NCBI GenBank assembly: GCA_023634235.1
Contig: JAMKCF010000006.1
Coordinates: forward strand, 7,098,421 to 7,162,420
DNA from: Pisaster brevispinus
Lineage: Eukaryota > Echinodermata > Asteroidea > Forcipulatida > Asteriidae
Reading direction: 5' to 3'
DNA length: 64,000 bases
The stretch's first letter is position 1; each line of letters opens with the position of its first letter. A program made the translations under genes and the position numbers. Below the pieces are notes generated by a model, which was not told where the DNA came from, searched no databases, and saw only the letters and a program-made list of their open reading frames with translations. Positions 24,301 to 36,300 of this stretch are shown one piece after another.

Positions 24301-27300
24301 TCCTTTGGAAGTTGTTTCAGTCTATAAAAGAGGAACTTTTGAAAGGTCATCAAGGCCAAGACCAGGGCAAAAGAGGCCAAGACCCGGGGCAAAGGAGGCC
24401 ACGGCCTCCAAAGCTTCCGTGTAATTCCAGACCTTGAATTGCATTGGCAATATTGAACACAGATAATTATGTGTTCGTACCGGATGTTACTTTGAATGGT
24501 TAAACTAAAATGAATAAGTTGAAAACATAGTATCTCAAATACCCAATGATGGCAAAATGTAACACTACTGAACGTTCTTGAAAACTACGGTCTGTGGATG
24601 TAAAGAGGGGCCACAACAATCCCTTTCTTTCTGACATCCGAAAAGACACGAGGTGAACTGCGTCGAGACATGTTCGTTCTGGTGAGCCAGACTACAGGCG
24701 CACTAGTCATTAAAACACGTACACTTGTTGAGCAATAGTGATTTAATGAGCCATTTTGAAATACGGCGGACACAATACTATGGCACTATTATTAGGCTTG
24801 GATAATTTTGTCTGTATACACACAAACCTAACGGTGCACTGCTATAGTGTCCACCCTATCTCAAACAAGGCTATACCCCCTCCGTCTCCTACGCATGTTA
24901 GTGCTTCGCCATGGAGAACAGCCGGTACATATTTGTAAAGTTGGAAAAATATTATTCCATTGTCTGTGAAACTAAACCTTCACCCACATCAGGTTTTCTG
25001 TAAAATGTTACACCTCCTAACACCTCTTAACAAAAACCCAAATGACAGGATGGGATATTAAACTGATGATAACCGAAATATTTCAAATTTGGGGTTGGGG
25101 GGGGGGGGGGGCTAAAATACATCATGGGGGTAGGGGGAGGGACTCGGACTGAACGAAACCTTTTCTCCCGAACCTGCTGTGGTGCTTTCGGTATGGAGGT
25201 GAATTACTTAACCATAGCTGCGAAAAGCAGCATTGTGTTGAACAGTTTCTCCTGTACCCATATTGTTCATTTTGGGTCGTCGAGGTGGACTTTTTAATTA
25301 AATCCCCACCTCTTCGCTCTCTTCGTTCACCCAATGGCTTTGTTTTTGTTTTTTGGGGGGATGGGGGTCAGGCCTAATGACATTTCGGATGGAGAAGTAA
25401 GTTGACACGCACTGCAAATTCTGCATTTCATCAAACATTCCCTTGAGCTTTTCAGACGTTGCTGATATTTTATGAGTGACACATGTGAATATCCCATGAG
25501 GGTTTATTAAACAGAGTGTAAAGTAGAAATGAAACAAAACAAACAGACACCCTAATAAATCTGTGACTGTTATTTATTATTTTCTGCAGAGGCAATCCTG
25601 ACGGCATTCGAGAGTAAATTTGATGCGAGTGACCCGTTGAATCAGATTGTCTTCGAGATCATTGTCGAGAGCGCCGCCGGCAGCCAGCCAGTCCAGGGGC
25701 GTGACCTGTGGAAGCTCGGTGTCTACGGCTGCCGTTACGACGACGGATGGTGCGATAAGATCAACCACATCCCACAGATTCTGAACGAAGATCAGGCCGC
25801 CACGCCCCTGGGCGCTGGTGACAAGATCACCATCAAGAATATCCGGGCCGAATTTGACGTCAGTATCATCGGATGCGAGGATCTGCCGTACATCTGCGCG
25901 GAGTTATCCAAGGGAAGCGACCCGCGTCCGGATTACGTGTTGACCATGCCGGGCCATTTCGAATCGGCCATTATGTGCTTTGAGCTCCCGTGCGTACCTA
26001 GCACAGGTACGTACTTGATAAAAAAAATATATTTTAAAAACACCATATAACAAAAACCAAAGAGCTCCACGTTTATCAAATAAATAGAATGCAAGGATTT
26101 TCCGCCGAACGCTGATTTTCAAAATTCTTGTTATGTTAACTGTTTACAGAGCCCCCGCAACCAACCCCAGCGTGCCGTTACGAATGCCCCGAATCCGGTA
26201 ACATTGTCTGCGGGTCTGACGGAGTGACCTACGACACAGAATGTGCCTTGGACAACGAGAACCGATGTAGTGAAGACCCAAATAGCTACCTGCTACAAAG
26301 GAAGCACTATGGACCGTGCAGAACAGGTACCAGAACATTATCACCCCATGGCATGCAGTAATCTGCAATTTACTTATGCCCTGCATGGGGGGCACAGGGT
26401 AGCCCCCAATGTTCCCATATAACACACTTTTTCCCCCTCTTGTTAACAAAGTACCCCCTTCCCCCTAAAACCATCTAAAAGAATTTCTGACATCCCAAGC
26501 AAACAACAATGAATACACAATATTGGGGGGGGGGCACCACGCACCATATCAAGCACCAAATGAATGCAAAATACGGCTCAGACTGGTGCCGCTGACAGTG
26601 CTTGAAATTGATTGAGTTTAACCTCAGTGGAGTCAATGGAACGTTAGTTACACGATCTGGAAAAAAAAAAATCAAAAAGATAAGCCTTCACATTTTCCTC
26701 TCGATGACACATTTCCCACTTTCCACCGTTCCCCCAAGGTGTTATAATTGACAGCGTATTCTGGTCAGCCCGGGGTTCTGACGGGACGAGGGTGGAACTC
26801 GAGTCCCTCATCATGTCCAACTCCACTGGCGAGAGCATCTCAGGCCGGAACCTATGGAAGATGGGAATCTACGGCAGTCGTTTCGAAGATGGGTCCGGTC
26901 CAAGACTCGGCTACATACCCCAACTTCTAGATGATTCACAAGCTTCTACAACTTTCGCTGCCGGAAAGTAAGGCCACCAAGCGTTGACCCTAGACCTTTA
27001 TCACGGTGCGGCCATTTTGCTTTTCTGCCATTCATCTCAATGTAATCGATCTGAGACTGGAAGGAGAAAAGTAGTCTGGTCCCTCAAAAGGAATGAGAAG
27101 AACTGTCAGTATCACAGTGTGAGCAGGGAGCCCTACCAAGATGACCGACAGTGATAACAGTCTATACAATAGATGACCCATGTGGTTTTATTCCCATGTA
27201 GAATACAACAGTCTAGTGACAGATATTGTACCTGAATTATTTCTTGTTAATTTGCGATCGGTACAATCTGGAGATTCTCTTAAACCACTTAGATTTCAAT

Positions 27301-30300
27301 TGCAGCACCTCTTTATCCCTAACCATCTGCAATTTTTTCTTGCAATAGCTTTGTGGCGATGGCTCAATTCGTTAAGTTTGATGCCTTGACTGAGGCAAAA
27401 TTAATTAATATTAGTTTTAATTATACCACTATTAAAGTGAAATGATGAAAGGAATGGCTTGGATCTTGTATACTCAAAATGAACATATTTTTAACCTGGT
27501 TTCCTGCAGGGCTATTGTAATGAGCGTTGTAGCAGATTTCGATGTTGCCGCTGTAGGCTGTTCACAGTACACGTTCCTGTGCCTGGAGTTCACCAAAGGA
27601 GATTCTCCCCAGCCACCGTTCCCTTTCACGGGGAATTCCGGACCAGAAGAAAACAGTGTATTCGTCGCATGTAAGGAGGTTCCTTGCAATGGGCAGCCCG
27701 AACGAGAAATTCCAGGTGAATAAAGTGAACTGTGTTTATACAAAAAAAAACTCCCTGCCCTGTTGGCACAAAGACCATTATACTAAATATACGTTTCTTC
27801 CTCACAGACGATGGTCGTAAGCGAGTCTACGTCGGCGCACTGGGTTGGGGACTCAAAGCAGGAAGTCGTCGCTCCGACGGTGACTACGACGTCACCGTCA
27901 GCATAAACGCACAAATCCTTGGCGTAGGCGACCGCGTGTCCGGTAATGAGCTCATTCGCGTTGGCCTGTTCGGCAGCAAGAACATCTACGGGGAAGGTGA
28001 GAGGTTTGCCTTCCGGAAGCAGATACTCTCGAGGAGTCAGTCGTCCGTTACTCTCACACCGGACAGTAACCTCGTGATTGAGGACATCGAAACGCATTTC
28101 CCGGTGACCGGATTGGGTTGCTCTGAGTATGGCTACCTCTGTGCCGAGCTTGGTAAGAGTGACACGACAAACAAGGACTTCCTCTTGATTCCAGAGAGCC
28201 TTGATATCAGTTCTACAGATGATTCCATACTCATCTGCAAGGAGATACCGTGTAGCAACCCAGGTAGGCAAATAAGTATTCTAAGGAATAACAGGTTTCG
28301 TTTAATGTAAACATCTGCACAATTAATCTTCCATCTCTCAGAGAATCACACTCATTACACTTCCCATATGAGTCTCTAAACATTCAACATTTGCAATTAC
28401 GTTTGTTAAATTATACTCGAAACCGCGGGAATTTTCTCGAATCATCCTCAGAGTATTTCAATATCGCCAACAAAGGGCAATATCGTGGGGGTATTATATA
28501 AATGTTTCCAAAATAAATGGTGAAAACTCGATGCAAAATACGCCACCCAATGGCCCCTTTGAAGTATGAAGGATGGTATGCCTATAGGAGAGTGAACTGT
28601 TTTGTGTAAACGAACAAAAACACCCAAACCAAACATTGCCCTAGTGTTGTGGCCAACAGATCTCAAAATCGCTTACTCGCTTCAGGTATATTGTTATTGG
28701 GTTTTTTCAACTCCGGGATGTCATTTCCTAAACTCCGAACACAGCATTTTCTGCGCATTCTTTTTCCAGGGGGCCATCGTCCAGGCACCAATGGAGGTAA
28801 CAGAGACACCGCGGGATTAAAAACAGGGCGATTGGCAAGTCTCAGCTGGAATCTGAAAGTGAGTAATAACAATAGCCCAGCGCCCAGTGATCTCGTCATT
28901 ACAGTCACCGCCCCGACTCACGAACGATCGGACGAAATCTCGGGTGAGGGTCTCTGGCGAGTAGGATTGTACGCCAGCGAGGACAGCGACCCTCTCGGTC
29001 CAAAGGAAAGATACAGCCGTCAAATATTGTCTCACGAGCAGCAATCACTACCCATTGGTCCAAACACCGATCTGGAGCTTACTGACATCAACGCCCAATT
29101 CGATGTCACAGGTCTGGGTTGTGGCGAGCTGAATTATATCTGTCTTGAGTTCACAAGAGGGGACTCCCCAGAACCAAACTACGTCTTGCCTTTGCCTCAA
29201 GAAGATGTTGATGGAGTAACCAAGCGAATTGCCTCATGCAAGCCATGGCCGTGGTGCCAAGGTATTTTTCACCACTTCTCATTAGATTTACAATTAAATT
29301 TAAACTAGCAACTTATCACAAGCACTATAATAAACCCCCAACGATCCTGTATCGAGATCTTCAAATAACCAATTTAAAAAAATCTAAGCATCCACCGACA
29401 ACGAATTTGATTTTATTTATCAACAGGCGGGAGTACCTCAACTCACGATGGAGGAAGCACAAGCCATGGCGGCAGCACAAGCCATGGTGGCAGCACGAGC
29501 CATGGCGGCGGGAATATGGGTCACGAAAGTGGAACAGGAGGTTCAAACCACGGCACTGGAGGTCATGGTAACCCCTCTGAAGAGGCCTCACTGTTTGCTG
29601 CCTTCGCGAATGTCCGGTGGGGCAGGCGTCTTGCACCGGACATGTCTGGTGATAAGGACCTCGTCATGGAGCTGACACCTCATCACCTCAGCAGTCCAAT
29701 CTCCGGATACAATTTGTGGAGGGTGGGCCTGTTTGGAAGTGACGTCTCAGACGGCTCTGGAACACGATTTGAAGAACTAGAGAACATCTTATCGCATACC
29801 GACCGCAGCAAACCATTAGTACTTGGAGAGACTCTTGACTTTACCGTAAGAACGCCGAATGAATACAGAGACATTGGTTGCAGGCACTCTTATGAATGCA
29901 TCGAGTTTACCAAAATTCGGGATTCCATTCCACCCTTTAGACTCGCTCTTGGGAACGAGGACACCTTTGTTTCTTGCAAAAACATTTCATGTACAGGTAG
30001 GCAACTTTTTATCATTCAAACAAAAGTCTTTACTTTAATTGTCTTGCCAGGACTAAAAGCAATGAACTTTTTACCTACGTCAAGCTCAAAAATAAAGAGA
30101 CATGTGTTTAAATTGATAACGGTTCCTCATTAGACAATGTTTATGATACTTGAACATAAAATACAGTAACCTACTTGGTTTTTATTTAAGTTATAGACAG
30201 GCGAACAAATTGCAAAGATTGTTTATACAAATACAGATTGTAAGAGCTATACAGGCTGCAAACTGTTAACCGTGTGAGATTTCACTGCAGTATTAGGAAG

Positions 30301-33300
30301 GTTGTTTTTTTTCTTCTAAATACTGAATGAACTTTAACACGTGAAAAGTCCAAATCGGTTTTGTCTGCTCAGCAACGTTAGGGCATGCCATCGCTTTTTC
30401 TTCTAGCCTTAAACACTCATATCTCTTCATGGTATACTGACACCTATTGGCTCTGTAAAATGATGATAATAGCTGGACTGAACATTCTTTCTCCACAGAG
30501 GCTGGAAGTCATGGTGGTGATGGAAGTCACAGCGGTGGTGGCGGCAATGTACACACCGGTGGGATGGGAGGTACCGGTCATGACACAGGGGGGCATGGTG
30601 GCGGCACCCCACCAAAAACTAGCACTCATCAAGCACGACCCACAGGAGACGCCGTGGCCCTCTATAACCTTCGTTGGACCCGTCCTACTACCTCGGCAGA
30701 AAACCCATCTGAGGTCAACTTCAGGGTAATGCTCACACCACAGTCTTACAGCAGCCCAATCGAGGGCTACAACATGTGGAAGTTGAAGATGTTTGGAAGT
30801 GAAAAAGCAGATGGCTCTGGAATGAAGTTTCGCGAGATCAGCAACATCCTATACCGTGGCAACCAGAACAAACCAGTTGTACCTGGACAGGAATTGGAGT
30901 TTGAGATTGAAAGAATCTTCAATTTGGCCGACGCCGCTTGCGCCCATCCTTATCTTTGTATAGAATTTTCTAAAAACGCGTACTCCTCAGTACCATTCAA
31001 TCTTGATGTTGGTGCCACAGACACTCTCGTTTCATGCAAGAGGCTTACATGTGAAGGTATGTAAAATGTTTAGGTTTAACCATTCAGTTATGTTTACAAT
31101 TGAACCCAAAACAGGTGCAGAATATGCGGTTTAACTACTATAATTTCAACCGTTATCAAATTAGTGGAGACCAATCAGTAACCAAGTCAAAGAAGCTAAA
31201 CGCTATAACTGTTGTCTCAAATACAATTAGCTTGGGCGGTCTGGTGCGCCCAGACAGGAGTTCGTTTGCCAATAATTAAATTGTACATTTATTTTAGAAG
31301 CTATATCAGTCTTGTCCATCAAGTACGTTACCAAATGTACCTTGCTTTCCACAAAGCACAACCCAACAAACTGTTGCCACTACGGTATAAACCAAACACA
31401 CATATACACACCCCCATGTATTTCATTGTGCAGTTTTTTCCCCCCAAAGATCGCGGTAGTAATGGTGGTGGCGGCAACCCGTCTGCTCCTTATCGAGGGC
31501 CGCGTCAGGGCGGCGACGCCCCAGTGGCTCTCTCAAATCTTCGTTGGACCCGCCCAACGACCTCAGTGGACGACCCATCTAAAGTCAAATTTAGGGTAAT
31601 GTTGACACCACAGTCTCACAGCGGCTCAGTTGAGGGTTACAACTTGTGGAAACTGACAGTGTTCGGGAGTGAGAGACCAGATGGATCTCAGATGAGGTTT
31701 CGTGAGATTGGCAACGTCCTTACTGGTGGCAACCAGAACAAGCCAGTTGAACCTGGACAGAACTTGGAGTTTGAGATCGAAAGAATCTTTAATTTGGCCG
31801 ACGCCGCTTGCGCACATCCGTATCTTTGTTTGGAGTTTGCCAAGAACCGTTATTCCTCTGTATCGTTTGACCTTAATCTTGGTGACACTGACAGTCTCAT
31901 TTCATGCAAGAGGCTAACGTGTGCTGGTTAGTATTACTGCCAAGTTTTCATTTCATTTCAGAAGCTTTTGTCCATCATAAATTTATCTAGGTACCACGCT
32001 CTCTCTCTACCTGTATTATCAATGCATTGTACCATGTTCTCCCCTCCCCCATCCTCTCTATCTCCCCTCTCTCTCTTTAGCTAGTAGCATTGTTTAAACT
32101 ACTGCCATGGATCTTACACTAAGAGTAAATGTAACCGACAGCTTAACATTAACCACAGTGTATTATGGATCTCCCTGTATCAAACAAAGTTGGTTTTTTC
32201 TTCTTAAAGATGGTGGAGATCATGGTGGTGGCAACCCTCCTGATACTGGTAGCCATGGTGGTGGGATGGGAGGTCCTTCCCATGGTGGCAACCCCCAAAG
32301 AGGAGGTGCTGTGGCCCTCTCTAATCTTCGTTGGACCCGTCCCACTACCTCAGCAGAAAACCCATCTGAAGTAACTTTTAGGGCAATGCTGACACCAGGA
32401 ACTCACAGCAGCTCAGTTGAGGGTTACAACATGTGGAAACTGACAATGTTCGGGAGTGAGAGACCAGATGGATCTCAGATGAGGTTTCGTGAGATTAACA
32501 ATGTCCTTTCTGGTGGCAACCTGAACAAGCCAGTTGTACCTGGACAGAACTTAGAGTTTGAGATCGAAAGAATCTTTAATTTGGCCGACGCTGCTTGCGC
32601 ACATCCGTATCTTTGTTTGGAGTTTTCCAAGAACCGTTATTCTTCTGTACCGTTTGACCTTGATCTTGGTGACACGGACAGTCTCGTTTCATGCAAGAGG
32701 CTAACGTGTGCTGGTTAGTATTACTGCCAAGTTTTCATTTCATTTCAGAAGCTTTTGTTCTTGTCCATCATAAATTTATCTAGGTACCAAGCTCTCTCTC
32801 TATCTGTATTATCCATGCATTGTACCATAATCTCCACAGCCCCATTCTCTCTATCTCCCCTCTCTCTTTAGCTAGTAGCATTGTTTAAACTACTGCCATG
32901 GATCTCACACTAAGAGTAAATGTAACCGACAGCTTAACATTAACCACAGTGTATTATGGATCTCCCTGTATCAAACAAAGTTGTTTTTTTCTTCTTCTTA
33001 AAGATGGTGGAGATCATGGTGGTGGCAACCCTCCCGATATTGGTAGCCATGGTGGTGGGATGGGAGGTCCTTCCCATGGTGGCAACCCCCAAAGAGGAGG
33101 TGCTGTGGCCCTCTCTAATCTTCGTTGGACCCGTCCCACTACCTCAGCAGAAAACCCATCTGAAGTAACTTTTAGGGCAATGCTGACACCAGGAACTCAC
33201 AGCAGCTCAGTTGAGGGTTACAACATGTGGAAACTGACAATGTTCGGGAGTGAGAGACCAGATGGATCTCAGATGAGGTTTCGTGAGATTAACAATGTCC

Positions 33301-36300
33301 TTTCTGGTGGCAACCTGAACAAGCCAGTTGTACCTGGACAGAACTTAGAGTTTGAGATCGAAAGAATCTTTAATTTGGCCGACGCTGCTTGCGCACATCC
33401 GTATCTTTGTTTGGAGTTTTCCAAGAACCGTTATTCTTCTGTACCGTTTGACCTTGATCTTGGTGACACGGACAGTCTCGTTTCATGCAAGAGGCTAACG
33501 TGTGCTGGTTAGTATTACTGCCAAGTTTTCATTTCATTTCAGAAGCTTTTGTTCTTGTCCATCATTTGGCAGGAGCTGGATGTGCACATCCTTACCTTTG
33601 TATAAAGTTCTCTAAAAACAGTTACTCCTCAGTGCCATTCAGTATTGATCTTGGTGACACAGACACCCTCATTTCATGTAAGAGGCTTACATGTGATGGT
33701 AAGTATACAATTTTAAGCCACAGAATTTGTTGATGAAAAAGAACCATGAGCTTCTTGGCAATTCAGCAGAGAATGTTTTATGATTATCTTGCACTGTGGA
33801 AACTATTTTGACTCGATGTTTTCTCCATGCAGATAGTGGAAGCCAAACTCCTACTAATGCAGGTCACGGTGGTGGCAACCCGCCAGCAGAGACGCCAGAG
33901 GATCGAGGAGCACTTGTAATATTTTCCAAACTCAATTGGGGTCGCCTCCCACGCAATCCAGACAGGCCTGGTGACGTCAACCTAAATGTAACGCTGACAC
34001 CAAGTCCTCATAGTAGTGCTCTCTCAGGTAGTCGACTGTGGAGAGTTGGTCTATTTGGAAGTGATGCAGCTGACGGAACAGGAACACGGTATCAGGAGCA
34101 ACCTAATGTCCTATCAACAAGAAACCAGAACAGTGCTGTAATACCTACGGAAAGGCTTGAGTTTGACATATCAACACCATTTGACTTCAGCAATATTGGC
34201 TGCGTCCACCCTTATTTCTGCATAGAGTTTGGAAAAAATAGATACTCCTCACCGTCCTTCACTCTCCGACTTGGTAGCAAGGATAGCCTTGTTAACTGTC
34301 AACGCATTTCCTGTAATCGTGAGTATTTGTAAAGGTTATTATTACACTAGGCATGTCCTCTGCTGTGGGCCTCTCTCACTGCCAGTGGTGTAACTAGAAT
34401 AGGGGCAGACAGGGAAGGGGGCATAAGCCGCCACTCTTGACCCCCCCCCCTCTTGCCCCAATTAGAACGAACACAGAATGAATGGTTCGATAATAGCTAC
34501 CCATGTTGTCTTTGCCCCCACTCACGCCCAAATGAACATGTCCGAGTACACCACCCTTTATTGTCAAGTTTACTATATCCTATTTGACCATAATGTCCTA
34601 GTTTTTCATTGCACACCTTTACAGCAAACACAGGTCATACTCCTAGAGGTCATACTCCTGGGAGGCTAGATCCAAGCCTGCCCACAGCAAGGTTCTACAA
34701 CATCAGTTGGATCCCCACACCTGGAGAAGTCCGCGCTGGACGCATAACAGACCTTAACATCCGTGCGATGTTGTTCCCAGATCTTGACACTGACACCATT
34801 TCGGGGAGACAATTGTGGAGAATCGGACTGTTCGGGAACATGTACAAAGATGGAACGGCCCCCGAGAGGCGTCACTACGATGAACAAATCCTGACACCAA
34901 AGCAGGCGAAGACACCCTTGCGCCGAAATGCACCACTTGTGTTTGACGTGGACACTCGCTTCCCACTAGAAGGTTTTGGGTGTGACCTTCACAGATACCT
35001 GTGCATAGAGTTTGCTAAGCATAGCTACCCTGACCCAGAATTCAATTTACCCATTGAAAATGGAGCACATGTAAGCTGTCGGCCACATTTCTGTCAAGGT
35101 AATTGAAATTTGTTTACCCAGAAACAATGCTGTCCAAACCAACGCTATTTTAACTTGCTGGTAGTGTTGGGTATGAAATGTTTTGCGAGTATAGAGAAAG
35201 CTGGCCAGGGGACAATTTCATAAAGCTGTTTACTAGCAAGCAAATTACTGTGCTCACTTTAGCAGAACATGTGCGCAGAAAGCAATAGTGTAGTTCAGTA
35301 GATTTGACAGGCGATTTCACTCATCTGCCTGCAAGGACCACCAGCAAGTTAACGTGGCTTCTGCTTTGCTTACGGTCAAGCAGTGGTTATGAAATAGAAA
35401 CTTTGTTTCCGCAAGAAGAAAACATCTGCTTACAGGCGATACGAAAAAGGCCCCTTTCCAATCTAATAATACTTTATAATAAATTAATTATATATGTATG
35501 TACATTCCTGAAACTATATTCAACAAAAGCTCTGGGCCCAATTTCATAGAGCCTGTAAGTACAAAACTTGCTGAGCACAGAAAATCTTGCTTAGCAGAAA
35601 CAGGTAACTAGCCAACATTCCAAAAAGTTCACATTGTTGCCACTGTTACCCCGCTCATTTCTTGCTATAGTAAAGAAATTTGCTAAGCAGACTTTTCTGC
35701 TTAACAGCTTTATTACACCTTCAACGTTGCTTAACTTGACAGCTTTTCTAGCTCTTCCACTGAGCTGACTGTCACTGGTCTGCATGAGTTCTAATGACAA
35801 CTAGCTTAAACATTATAGATTCATGAAAGGTGGTTGAAAGTAACTTCCAAAAACAATCTAAGGTAGGCCTATCCAACTGTTGGTCTTTCATTTGCAAAAA
35901 AGCAAGTACAAGAGCATTGCAACTCCTTCATAGGAGTTGTACTGATGGAGTATAAATGACCCATTTCTTGACACTAAATTGTTTGACTTGTGGTCATATT
36001 TTGGACACTGCTAAACAGGCACAGAGTGTTATGTAAAAAGTATCGCATTTGGCCTTATTCCATATCAGATCAACCCGAGCCCCAGCCTGAGCCAGCTGCA
36101 AACCAAAATGTTGCAAGAGTCCGCAATTTCAGTTGGAGAACTGGTGACACAAGCATCAATAATAATGGCCTGACGGACCTCAGGTTGTTCATTGATGTCA
36201 CACCGAGATCAGACACTGACACTATCAGTGGACAGAACTTGTGGCGTGTTGGCGTCTACGGGAGTACCGTCGAAAGTGGAGTGGAGGCTTACGAGGATCG

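Larger units (their letters stand above)
20591..25589 (+). other. Gene B intron 3 (5 kb)
   Basis: It contains a poly-C/G element (20832-21182), a broken LINE fragment with an internal CAAAGTCGCCCCC array (21230-21856), two adjacent MITEs (23792-23975 and 24011-24220) and a G run near 25096-25110. Between about 21900 and 23790 and between 24230 and 25560 I see nothing I can name. Confidence 0.6.
31927..33507 (+). repeat. Tandem duplication of an intron + exon unit (two ~790-bp copies)
   Basis: Copy 1 (31927-32713) and copy 2 (32714-33507) each contain a ~285-bp intron and a 504-bp repeat exon. The introns share long identical blocks (GTTAGTATTACTGCCAAG, AGCTAGTAGCATTGTTTAAA, GTAACCGACAGCTTAACATT) with a handful of substitutions and small indels. 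The exons are almost identical, so the duplication is recent or kept uniform by gene conversion. Confidence 0.85.

Noticed and set aside
27783..28271. 162-codon - strand frame opposite repeat 3
   Set aside because: Shadow of the + strand exon, which has the conserved module and splice sites.
28448..28820. Frames in the intron before repeat 4
   Set aside because: They run through the splice site or lie on the opposite strand; no module motif before the acceptor at 28769.
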